Assembly (NCBI GenBank): GCA_900546395.1
Contig: URDD01000022.1
Span: 1-33,252 of the forward strand
Source of the DNA: an uncultured Bacteroidales bacterium
GTDB lineage: Bacteria; Bacteroidota; Bacteroidia; Bacteroidales; UBA932
Direction of reading: 5' to 3'
DNA length: 33,252 nt
The position numbers were made by a program, and so were the translations under genes. Positions within the stretch are counted from its first letter, which is position 1; every line of letters begins with the position of its first letter. The notes under the pieces are model-generated. The model searched no databases. It had not been told where the DNA came from and saw only the letters and a list, made by a program, of their open reading frames with translations. This document shows positions 24,623 to 31,781 of the stretch, piece by piece.

Positions 24623-25441
24623 ATGCAGCACAACCCGCACGCAAGCCTGACTCTGCCATTTGTGATACGGAGGCTTGACACTGCAATGTATAAAGTGAAA
24701 CCGCAGATTCCTGCCAATGTTTCACAGTACAGTTGCTTCCTTTATCTTCAGGAAGGTGAACTGCTTGCAGATTTGGGAACAGAGCCTTTTCTTGTTAGTG
24801 CCGGGCAGTTTCTTCTGATTCCGCCCGGTATTCCTTTTTCAATAAAATATTATAACGGCAGTATCGGTTATATGGGGGCTTTTTCCAATGAAATTCTGAA
24901 AAGTTCCCATTTCGGTATCCTGCACAGGCTTCAGCCGTTTATTATCTGCATAGAAGAGTCTGAAATGGTTTTTGTAGGGGAATTGCTTGGTAAGATTCTT
25001 CGCGAGTTTTCTCCGGTTTCTGCGCCAAGTGCGTTGCTTTTGGGTACGTTGGACTTGCTTCTGGAGTTGCTGGATACTTCTGTAGGTTCTGTCCAATCTT
25101 CTTCATCCGGTAATCCGGTATGTACTTCTTTTCTTGACCGTGTTTTTGACAGGACACGAGTTCTTGAAGGAGTTTCATCCTATGCATCTGAGCTTGGTAT
25201 ATCTGCCAACCATCTGAACAGGGTCGTCAAGCATGAAACGGGCAGGAGTGCCGGAGAGTGGATTGATATTTCCAGGCTTGCCCTGACAAAACTGCTTCTC
25301 CGTCAGACGGATATGCCGATAATAGACATAGCGGCAAAAGCCGGTTTTGAGGATCAGTCATATTTTTCGCGCTTCTTTAAAAAACATTCTGGAATGACAC
25401 CTTCAGAGTTTCGAAATGAGGATATGTCTAAAAAATCCTAA
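24623..25441 (+). CDS. AraC-family transcriptional regulator
   Basis: A 272-residue protein. Residues about 15-110 look like a cupin-type ligand-binding domain (GELLADLGTEPFLVSAGQFLLIPPGIPFSIKY). Residues about 180-265 hold the two helix-turn-helix motifs of AraC/XylS proteins (ASELGISANHLNRVVKHETGRSAGEWI; IIDIAAKAGFEDQSYFSRFFKKHSGMTPSEFR). The gene lies 13 bases after the nuclease stop and directly before a TonB-dependent receptor, with a pair of phased direct repeats at its 3' end. It most likely controls the receptor gene in response to a small ligand; the ligand is unknown. Confidence 0.92.
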   Translation: MQHNPHASLTLPFVIRRLDTAMYKVKPQIPANVSQYSCFLYLQEGELLADLGTEPFLVSAGQFLLIPPGIPFSIKYYNGSIGYMGAFSNEILKSSHFGILHRLQPFIICIEESEMVFVGELLGKILREFSPVSAPSALLLGTLDLLLELLDTSVGSVQSSSSGNPVCTSFLDRVFDRTRVLEGVSSYASELGISANHLNRVVKHETGRSAGEWIDISRLALTKLLLRQTDMPIIDIAAKAGFEDQSYFSRFFKKHSGMTPSEFRNEDMSKKS

Positions 25442-25490
25442 AATACCTTTGTTTTATCCTAAAAAGTTTTCCGGGAACAAGCTAATTTTG
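25435..25490 (+). promoter_or_regulatory. Candidate AraC operator and promoter of the TonB receptor gene
   Basis: ATCCTAAAA occurs at 25435-25443 and again at 25456-25464, a 21-base (two helical turns) direct repeat; the first copy overlaps the araC-type stop codon. TAATTTTG at 25483-25490 is a perfect -7 box with no TTTG at the -33 position; the second repeat covers that place instead. This is what an activator-dependent AraC promoter should look like. A second -7-like TACCTTTG lies between the repeats at 25444-25451, also without a -33 box. Confidence 0.5.
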
Positions 25491-25594
25491 CAGCCTTTAT
25501 CAGGAATTGTCCTTTTGTGCCAGAAAAGGCAGGGGGGTATAATATTGCCGCATATTATTGTCTTTTTGGACAGGCGGCTTTTAAATTTTATGGT

Positions 25595-27922
25595 ATGTTG
25601 CTGAATGTTATCTTGTCTGTATTTGCTCTGTCTGCAGGGCCTCTTGAAGTAAATGAAGTGGAAACTGCTGTCAAAGATACTCTTGCCGAGTCTGTGCTGG
25701 TGTCTTCATTCAAGCAGTCACTTCCGGTGGAGCGCATTGCTTCTCCTGTTTCTTCAGTTTATCTAAAGGAGATTGAGAACAGAGGACTGAAAAGTCCTAA
25801 AGATTTATCAGCAATTATTCCGAACCTTCATATCCCGGATTATGGGTCTGCTATGACATCCACTATCTATCTACGTGGTTTCGGCTCCAGGATTGACAAT
25901 CCGGTAATCGGTCTTTATATTGATGATGTGCCGGTGTTGAATAAGAATGCCTACGATCTGGAGATGTTCGATGTCAGAAGGGCGGATTTTCTCCGCGGTC
26001 CTCAGGGTACTCTTTATGGAAGAAACTCTTTGTGCGGCGTGCTGTCTCTCAGTACGGTTTCCCCTTTTGCCTTTGAAGGATGCAGGGCCGGGGTGGAATA
26101 TGGTTCAGCAGACAATGTTGCCGTCCGTGCATCCGGCTACCATAAGTCAGAGAATGGTACAGGATATGGTTTGTCTTTGAATTACAGACACTCCGGAGGT
26201 TTCTATACCAATGAGTATGACGGAAAGTCCTGCGACCCATATGATGCTTTGGCTGCCCGCTTCCGTGTCGGCAGGGAATTTTCGTCCGGTGTCAGTGTGG
26301 AGAATATACTTTATGCGTCAGGTCTGGGGCAGGGAGGCTATGCCTACAGGCTTTATGACATGGAGTCAGGAGTGCTCGCTCCGGTAAACTATAATGACGA
26401 GAGTGCGTACGACAGGCTCAATATCACTGAGGCTCTGAAGGTAAAGTATGAGACTGATGATTATTCTTTAAGTTCTGTCACAAGCTGGCAGTATCTGAAG
26501 GACAGGATGGAACTTGATCAGGATTTTACGCCAATGTCAATGTTTACACTTGTCCAGTCCCAGAGAGAGAATGCTGTAACACAGGAGTTTATCCTGAAGC
26601 CGCGGTCGCAGGCCTGGAAAGCAACATGGTGGGATTGGCAGACTGGAATTTACGGTTTTTTCCGCCATAACAAGATGTCGGCACCTGTGACTATGAAGCA
26701 GGACGGTATTTCCCAGCTTATTTTGGGAAATATGCCGGAAATGATCCGCAAGATGTTTTCTCTCAGGGATGACAGCTTCCCCATTGAGAGTGACTTTCTC
26801 ATACGTACCTTCGGAACTGCTGTTTATCATGAGTCGTATTTTACTGTCGGAAAGTGGCTTTTTACTGCAGGCTTGAGACTTGATTATGAAGGTAACTATA
26901 TGCGTTATGACAGCAGGGCTACTATAGGCTATAAGATGGTACCTGTGATTCCTGATTTCAGGGAGGTGACTTCTTCCATGGATGGAAAGCAGAGGAATCA
27001 TTATGTTGAGTGTATTCCGAAGGTGTCTGTCCTGTATGATTTCGGCGATTTCGGCGGCAAGGGGAGTCTGAGGCTGTTTGCTGCTTTTTCCAAGGGCTAC
27101 AAGGCCGGAGGTTTCAATACACAGATATTTTCCGATATTCTCCAGAACAGGCTTATGGGGGACATTATGTCCGATGCCATGGGGTCAATGGGTGGCGGAC
27201 AGGGAGGCGGTATGCCAATGCCCGGCGCTTCCGGCAGAGGCTCTTCCTCTGTCTCTGAAGATGAAGCTGGCAGGACCTCTTATCTTCCGGAAAGGAGTTT
27301 CAATTATGAGTTTGGAGGCAATTTCAGTTTTGATCTTCCTGGTACAGCGCACAATATCTCCGGAGCTGCGTCCGTTTTCTATATTGACTGCCGCAACCAG
27401 CAGATTACAGTTTTTCCAGACGGAAAATCAACAGGAAGGATGATGGCAAATGCCGGACGTTCCGGCAGTTTCGGTGCTGAACTCCAGCTGGATTACAGGG
27501 TTTCAGGTTTCTCGGCTTCTGTATCTTATGGCTATAACAGTGCAAAGTTTGTGAAGTACAATGACGGAAAGGAAGATTATGCAGGCAACAGAATCCCGTA
27601 CTCTCCGTCCAATACCTTGAATATCAGGGCAGGATATAAGTTTTCATTCAAGAGTGACGTGGTGCGTTCACTCTCTCTGGCAGCCGACTTGTCAGGAACA
27701 GGCAGGATATGGTGGGACGAGGCCAATACTCTGTCACAGCCGTTCTATACTCTCTTGGGGGCGGATGTCAGACTGTCTTTCAAGTGGTTCGACCTTTTTG
27801 CCCGCGGAGACAATCTTACGGATACCGGATATGATGTATTTTACTTCAAGTCAGTCGGCAATTCGTTTTTCCAGACCGGCAAACCAGCCCGCTTCAATGT
27901 CGGGGTTTCTGTTGAGTTTTAA
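25595..27922 (+). CDS. TonB-dependent outer-membrane receptor, siderophore/metal type
   Basis: A 775-residue receptor from ATG 25595 (signal MLLNVILSVFALSAG). It lacks the SusC-type N-terminal sandwich. The plug domain has SPKDLSAIIPNLHIPDYG, IYLRGFGSRIDNPVIGLYIDDVPV and FLRGPQGTLYGRNSLCGVLSLST; the barrel ends in FNVGVSVEF. No SusD partner lies beside it, so small ligands such as iron chelates, heme-like compounds, cobamide or metal are more likely than glycans. Residues about 520-560 form a Met/Gly/Ser-rich insertion (Met521, 525, 529, 532, 540, 542), probably an extracellular loop. A GTG 78 bases upstream (25517) is in frame but would put the signal peptide inside the protein. Regulation by the adjacent AraC protein is inferred. 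Confidence 0.9.
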   Translation: MLLNVILSVFALSAGPLEVNEVETAVKDTLAESVLVSSFKQSLPVERIASPVSSVYLKEIENRGLKSPKDLSAIIPNLHIPDYGSAMTSTIYLRGFGSRIDNPVIGLYIDDVPVLNKNAYDLEMFDVRRADFLRGPQGTLYGRNSLCGVLSLSTVSPFAFEGCRAGVEYGSADNVAVRASGYHKSENGTGYGLSLNYRHSGGFYTNEYDGKSCDPYDALAARFRVGREFSSGVSVENILYASGLGQGGYAYRLYDMESGVLAPVNYNDESAYDRLNITEALKVKYETDDYSLSSVTSWQYLKDRMELDQDFTPMSMFTLVQSQRENAVTQEFILKPRSQAWKATWWDWQTGIYGFFRHNKMSAPVTMKQDGISQLILGNMPEMIRKMFSLRDDSFPIESDFLIRTFGTAVYHESYFTVGKWLFTAGLRLDYEGNYMRYDSRATIGYKMVPVIPDFREVTSSMDGKQRNHYVECIPKVSVLYDFGDFGGKGSLRLFAAFSKGYKAGGFNTQIFSDILQNRLMGDIMSDAMGSMGGGQGGGMPMPGASGRGSSSVSEDEAGRTSYLPERSFNYEFGGNFSFDLPGTAHNISGAASVFYIDCRNQQITVFPDGKSTGRMMANAGRSGSFGAELQLDYRVSGFSASVSYGYNSAKFVKYNDGKEDYAGNRIPYSPSNTLNIRAGYKFSFKSDVVRSLSLAADLSGTGRIWWDEANTLSQPFYTLLGADVRLSFKWFDLFARGDNLTDTGYDVFYFKSVGNSFFQTGKPARFNVGVSVEF

Positions 27923-27978
27923 ACTTATAAAACATCTGATTCCTTCATTCTGCTGATGCTTCTGGTGCCGCCAAAGTG

Positions 27979-28098
27979 CATTCGGTACGGAAAAGGTGGC
28001 TCTGCGGTACAAAACGGTGTACAGAGCGCATTTGGTACGGGAAATCCCCCTTTACGGTACCAACAGACCCGCGAAGCGCATTCGGTACCGCAGTGTAC
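27979..28098 (+). repeat. 50-bp-period GGTAC-box tandem repeat (copy B)
   Basis: CATTCGGTAC or CATTTGGTAC starts at 27979, 28029 and 28079, exactly 50 bases apart. A second box, CGGTAC, lies at 28005 and 28055, also 50 apart. GTAC cores therefore run 27985, 28007, 28035, 28057, 28085 (spacing 22, 28, 22, 28). Within a unit the boxes are conserved while the sequence between them differs strongly. The period is not a multiple of three, so it is not coding. The same pattern recurs inverted at 15437-15505. Bases 27923-27978, between the receptor stop and the array, hold nothing recognisable. Confidence 0.65.
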
Positions 28099-28147
28099 TT
28101 TCCTGATTTAGGTTGACTCGGATGCTTCCATAGGAGTCATCATACCG

Positions 28148-28285
28148 ATGCTCATGTGTGGCCGGCGGATAGTCCGTGTCAAGCGTCGGCCCGACGCTCC
28201 AGCCGACAATCTCCTCGCTGTATGCGTCAAGTATCATTGACAGGTAGCAGAAGTGGTAGTGATAGTCGTCATCCAAATCTGATTA
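28148..28285 (-). pseudogene. Fragment of an IS3-type transposase (rve integrase core)
   Basis: The minus-strand frame reads DDDYHYHFCYLSMILDAYSEEIVGWSVGPTLDT in two overlapping stretches. This is the segment around the first catalytic Asp strand of IS3-family OrfB integrase cores (typically YLSxIxDAYSRxIVGW). An in-frame TAA lies just upstream (SD preceded by a stop), and similarity ends after about 40 residues, where the frame runs into unrelated sequence and then the GGTAC array. No intact transposase or terminal repeats remain, so it is a dead remnant. Confidence 0.7.
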
Positions 28286-28296
28286 TTGTACTTATA

Positions 28297-28340
28297 GAAA
28301 AAAAGAGGTGACCTCAAAGTCTTATGACTTTTGGGGCACC
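28297..28340 (-). terminator. Terminator of metK
   Basis: On the minus strand, beginning 28 bases after the metK stop, GGTG and CCCCAAAAGTC pair across a loop ATAA with GACTTTGAGG and CACC, with small mismatches. The run of Ts given by A28297-A28304 follows. The geometry fits a rho-independent terminator; similar GGGGTGCCCC-AAAAGTC hairpins also occur at insertion-element ends, and a transposase fragment lies next to it. Confidence 0.75.
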
Positions 28341-28367
28341 CCATCAAGAGTATTTTTAATCAGTCCC

Positions 28368-29702
28368 TTAAAGTGAAAAAGCTTCCTTTATGCGGTCAAC
28401 AGAGTCCAGAAGTTCCCATCCGAAGAATTGTACATATTCTTTGGATTTTTTTCCGCCCCTGATTATTTCCACATAGTCCTTATATGGCTTTCTTCCGACA
28501 TGTCCGTATGCTGCTGTCGGTTCGTATATAGGCTTTTTGAGCTGGAATTTTTCGATAATCTTTGCCGGACGCAGGTCAAAAAGCTTTCCTACCTGTTCAG
28601 CTATCTCTGCATCACAGAGCTGTTTGCCTTCAGCTGTTTTGGCTGCAGTGCCGTAAGTGTTTACAAATATGCTTAGAGGTTTCGCTACTCCGATGGCGTA
28701 TGATAACTGTACCAGCATTTCATCGGCTACTCCAGCTGCTACCATATTTTTGGCAATGTATCTTGCTGCGTATGCTGCCGAACGGTCCACTTTTGAAGGG
28801 TCTTTTCCAGAGAATGCTCCTCCACCGTGCGCACCTTTGCCTCCGTATGTGTCCACGATGATTTTTCTTCCTGTGAGCCCTGTATCTCCGTGAGGCCCTC
28901 CGATGACGAATTTTCCTGTAGGGTTAACATGCAGGATGTAGTCTCCCTTGAACAATGCTGCAGTCTCAGCCGGAAGTTCTTCTATAAGCCTTGGAATAAG
29001 TATTTCTTCTACATCTTTTCTGATCTTGTCCTGCATGGCCGCGTCAGTCCTTTTCTGGCCGTATTGCTCACAGGCTTCAGAATAAGTCATTTTTCCCAAT
29101 TCAGCCGCTACAAATTCATCGTGCTGGGTGGAAATGACAATAGTGTGGATTCTTACAGGCTTTCCTGTCTCGCTATCGTATTCTACTGTGAACTGAGATT
29201 TTGAGTCAGGACGCAGGTAAGGCATAAGTTCAGGAGTCTTTTTGCGAATGTCTGCAAGTATGAGAAGAGCCTTGTGTGAAAGAGCGAGCGGAAGCGGCAT
29301 ATATTCTGCCGTGTCCCGGCATGCGTATCCGAACATCATACCCTGGTCACCGGCTCCCTGGTCGTCAGGGTTTTCTACCACTACCCCCCGGTTGATGTCC
29401 TGACTCTGTTCGTGCAGGGCAGAAAGGACTCCGCATGAGTTGCCGTCGAACATATAGTCGGCCTTGTTGTAGCCGATTTTGTTGATAACACGCCTTGCAA
29501 CGCTCTGGATATCAACATATGCATCTTCTGAGCGGACTTCTCCGCCTACAACTACCAGTCCTGTGCTGCAGAATGTCTCGCAGGCTACCTTGGCTTCTGG
29601 ATCCTGACGGAGGAATTCGTCAAGGATGGCATCTGATATCTGGTCGGAAACCTTGTCAGGATGTCCTTCAGATACTGACTCTGATGTAAAAAGATAATTC
29701 AT
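28368..29702 (-). CDS. metK: S-adenosylmethionine synthetase (MetK)
   Basis: A 444-residue enzyme that makes S-adenosylmethionine from methionine and ATP in the cytoplasm. Motifs: TSESVSEGHPDKVSDQISDA at the N-terminus (His14, Asp16), GAGDQGMMFGYA (116-127) at the ATP site, the P-loop-like GGGAFSGKDPSKVDRSAAY, and a C-terminal domain with GHVGR. Slightly longer than proteobacterial MetK, as usual for this phylum. Transcribed alone from the promoter at 29988-30018, with a leader of about 280 bases that contains a SAM-II-like aptamer, so feedback control by its product is expected. Confidence 0.98.
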   Translation of the reverse strand: MNYLFTSESVSEGHPDKVSDQISDAILDEFLRQDPEAKVACETFCSTGLVVVGGEVRSEDAYVDIQSVARRVINKIGYNKADYMFDGNSCGVLSALHEQSQDINRGVVVENPDDQGAGDQGMMFGYACRDTAEYMPLPLALSHKALLILADIRKKTPELMPYLRPDSKSQFTVEYDSETGKPVRIHTIVISTQHDEFVAAELGKMTYSEACEQYGQKRTDAAMQDKIRKDVEEILIPRLIEELPAETAALFKGDYILHVNPTGKFVIGGPHGDTGLTGRKIIVDTYGGKGAHGGGAFSGKDPSKVDRSAAYAARYIAKNMVAAGVADEMLVQLSYAIGVAKPLSIFVNTYGTAAKTAEGKQLCDAEIAEQVGKLFDLRPAKIIEKFQLKKPIYEPTAAYGHVGRKPYKDYVEIIRGGKKSKEYVQFFGWELLDSVDRIKEAFSL

Positions 29703-29826
29703 GATTTTGTTTTTTTATTTATGGCTGCTTCTCAGCAGTGCTTAATTACTAAACTCTAATTTTCGGTTAATTGGACGGGTATTAATTACAGGTCTGTTCT
29801 TAATATAGGCCAATAGTACAGAATGT

Positions 29827-29859
29827 AATAAAAATAGCCGTCAGCTGGAGAGCTGCGGC
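29827..29859 (-). terminator. Possible attenuator hairpin in the metK leader
   Basis: On the minus strand GCCGCAGCT (29859-29851), loop CTCC, AGCTGACGGC (29846-29837, one bulged A) is followed by TATTTTTATT. The 3' arm AGCTGACG can alternatively pair with an upstream CGTCAGCT (29901-29894), and less perfectly with GTCAGCT at 29913-29907. This gives a possible terminator/antiterminator switch between the SAM aptamer and metK. Sequence 29703-29826 downstream holds a small CTGCT-GAGA-AGCAG hairpin close to the start codon and no other promoter that fits well. Confidence 0.5.
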
Positions 29860-29921
29860 CTGCACAAACGAAAATATTGATAAACAATCGGAAAGCTGAC
29901 GAAGGCAGCTGACCGTATTAA

Positions 29922-29976
29922 GTCAACATTTTAGCATTTTTTCAAGTGGTTGCAAGCAGCCAAATCTCTCCACATA
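29922..29976 (-). ncRNA. SAM-II-like riboswitch aptamer
   Basis: The minus-strand RNA shows stem GUGG (29973-29970) with CCAC (29949-29946). The loop carries GAUUUGGCUGCUUGCAA, followed downstream by AAAAAAUGCUAAAA. This matches the SAM-II core layout: a P1 hairpin whose loop contains GAUUU and UUGCAA, then an A-rich linker and a GCUAAAA pseudoknot strand. It lies about 5 bases after the predicted transcription start and upstream of metK, the expected target. SAM-II normally blocks ribosome binding near the start codon; here it is about 220 bases away. Confidence 0.8.
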
Positions 29977-29987
29977 TTTTCAGCCTG

Positions 29988-30018
29988 CAAAGATAATAAT
30001 CTTTTTTGAAACGGCAAA
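29988..30018 (-). promoter_or_regulatory. Promoter of metK
   Basis: On the minus strand TTTG (30018-30015), a 19-base spacer, and TATCTTTG (29995-29988): exact matches to both boxes. Transcription would begin near 29981, so the SAM-II-like aptamer is almost at the 5' end of the RNA. The -33 box is 13 bases after the stop of the upstream lipoprotein gene. Confidence 0.75.
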
Positions 30019-30031
30019 CTTTAACAGTTTC

Positions 30032-30409
30032 TTATTTCCCGGAATATTTCTTGCTTGCTATTTCCACTTCGCTGTTTTCACTGTCACCTGCGCGGTAGAG
30101 AACAAATTCATAGTACTCTCCGGAGGTCATCAAAGAACAGAACTTGGCTTCATCGATAGCTTTCAGACGGTGTTCAAATTCGGCTTTTGCAGATTCGTCA
30201 GCAGATTCCTGTCCGCCTGTAAAAGGCATTATAGAAATCTGACCCATTTTCATGTTTTCTTCGGCATACTTCATTACGCGTGCCATGTTCGCTCCGAGTT
30301 CCATTCTGTTTGAAATAGAATAGTAATAGGTAGATTGCTCTTCTTCCTTGCAGGATGCAAGAGAAAGGATGGCGAAAGAAATCGCCAGAAATTTAAATAA
30401 TGATTTCAT
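30032..30409 (-). CDS. Small lipoprotein, function unknown
   Basis: A 125-residue lipoprotein: MKSLFKFLAISFAILSLASC with acylated Cys20, then a charged mature part (KEEEQSTYYYSISNRMELGANMARVMKYAEENM). It matches no family I recognise; the C-terminal half (YYEFVLYRAGDSENSEVEIASKKY) is likely beta-stranded. The ATG at 30409 is chosen because it gives the signal peptide; a longer frame up to 30520 overlaps the preceding gene and lacks one. It lies 34 bases after the U32 gene stop and is probably the last gene of that operon. Confidence 0.75.
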   Translation of the reverse strand: MKSLFKFLAISFAILSLASCKEEEQSTYYYSISNRMELGANMARVMKYAEENMKMGQISIMPFTGGQESADESAKAEFEHRLKAIDEAKFCSLMTSGEYYEFVLYRAGDSENSEVEIASKKYSGK

Positions 30410-30443
30410 GATTTTTATTAAATATAATTGAAAATCTGTTTTT

Positions 30444-31709
30444 CTATTCCTCCTCTTTCCAGATATAGACTTTGTCCGAGCGTCTGAGCTTTCCTTCGCA
30501 TGATTCAAGTATGGATGCATCTACCGGTATGGAGCAGTATGTTCCCTTTTCTGCTGAGTCCGTCTCTTTCAAATCGACTCTGATTTCTGGTACTGTCATT
30601 TCAACTACTCCGGTTGACGGTCCTATGATGAGTATGTTGTCTCCTGTTTTGAGAGATGAGGATTCGACCAGGATTTCTGCGACACCCAGTTTGCTGAACC
30701 AGTTGGTTATTTTTCCGCAATAGAGTTTTTTGCGTGTGGCTTTGCTGCCATACACTTCGCTCCACTGTCCGAGTCTGGCACCCTGGTAATATCCGTCCCA
30801 GAAGCCTCTGTTGAAAACTTCTGACAATTCCTTTTTAAGTTCAGCTGCCACTTCCGGCGAATAGGTTCCGTCGCATACGGCATCTGCAGCTCTCCTGTAG
30901 CATGAAGCCGCGCGTTTTACATACTCTGCAGAACGTGCACGCCCTTCGATTTTGAAAACTGTTACTCCGGCGTCTATGATTTTATCCATAAACTCTATAG
31001 TACACAAGTCCTTAGGCGACATTATGTATTTGTTGTCCACTACGAGTCTGTTTCCTGTCTCAACATCCGTGACTTCGTATCCGCGCCGGCATATCTGGTA
31101 GCATGAGCCTCTGTTTGCCGATGCTCCGTATTCGTGGAGGCTGAGATAGCATTTACCGGATATAGCCATGCAGAGTGCTCCATGGGCGAACATCTCTATT
31201 TCTACAGGTCTGCCTGAAGGGCCGCAGATATTTTCTCTGTCTATGGTTTCCTTTATTTCTTTTACCTGATGCAGGTTCAGTTCTCTGGCCAGTACTATCA
31301 CATCTGCAAACTGGGCGTAGAATTTAAGTGATTCAGCATTTGATATGCTGAGCTGGGTGGATATGTGGACCTCCACTCCTATCTGTCTTGCATACATTAT
31401 GGCAGCCATATCGGATGCGATTACAGCTGTGATTCCGGCTTTTTTTGCTGCATCCAATGTAAGGCGCATGTCCTCAAGGTCTTCGTTGTATAGTACGATA
31501 TTGAGGGTAAGGTATGATTTAATGCCGTGCTGGCGGCATATGTCGCAGATTTCCTGCAGGTCTGTCATTTTGAAGTTGTTGGCGGAGTGTGAGCGCATGT
31601 TCAGTTTTTCTACTCCGAAATATACTGAGTTGGCTCCTCCCTGTATGGCTGCGTGCAGGCATTCGAAGTTGCCTGCCGGGGCCATGATTTCCAAGTCATG
31701 TCTTTCCAT
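30444..31709 (-). CDS. U32-family protein (TrhP/RlhA-like, annotated as peptidase)
   Basis: A 421-residue protein from ATG 31709. The N-terminal TIM-barrel-like domain starts LEIMAPAGNFECLHAAIQGGANSVYFG; the U32 signature region has MFAHGALCMAISGKCYLSLHEY and NRGSCYQICRRGYE with Cys180, Cys187, Cys203 and Cys207. These cysteines are the conserved set proposed to hold an iron-sulfur cluster in this family. A C-terminal beta-barrel (about 320-415) follows. Characterised relatives act in hydroxylation of tRNA uridine (TrhP) or 23S rRNA cytidine (RlhA), so RNA modification is more likely than proteolysis. A longer start at 31766 is possible but falls inside a 7-bp hairpin. It is preceded by the polyprenyl synthase gene. 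Confidence 0.88.
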   Translation of the reverse strand: MERHDLEIMAPAGNFECLHAAIQGGANSVYFGVEKLNMRSHSANNFKMTDLQEICDICRQHGIKSYLTLNIVLYNEDLEDMRLTLDAAKKAGITAVIASDMAAIMYARQIGVEVHISTQLSISNAESLKFYAQFADVIVLARELNLHQVKEIKETIDRENICGPSGRPVEIEMFAHGALCMAISGKCYLSLHEYGASANRGSCYQICRRGYEVTDVETGNRLVVDNKYIMSPKDLCTIEFMDKIIDAGVTVFKIEGRARSAEYVKRAASCYRRAADAVCDGTYSPEVAAELKKELSEVFNRGFWDGYYQGARLGQWSEVYGSKATRKKLYCGKITNWFSKLGVAEILVESSSLKTGDNILIIGPSTGVVEMTVPEIRVDLKETDSAEKGTYCSIPVDASILESCEGKLRRSDKVYIWKEEE

Positions 31710-31757
31710 TGCAAATTTTTCTTTCTTCGATTTTTTGTTCTTCGTTGTCAGTTCAGT

Positions 31758-31775
31758 CCAAGTCATTCGACTTGG
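31758..31775 (-). other. Intercistronic hairpin before the U32 gene
   Basis: CCAAGTC, loop ATTC, GACTTGG: a perfect 7-bp stem between the polyprenyl synthase stop (31782) and the U32 start. An alternative upstream ATG (31766-31764) lies in its loop and stem, which argues for the start at 31709 unless the hairpin regulates translation. Confidence 0.4.
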
Positions 31776-31781
31776 AAATCA

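Noticed and set aside
27979..28098. Reading the GGTAC array as a CRISPR
   Set aside because: Conserved parts are short boxes at two alternating spacings, there are no full-length direct repeats with unique spacers, and no cas gene is in view.
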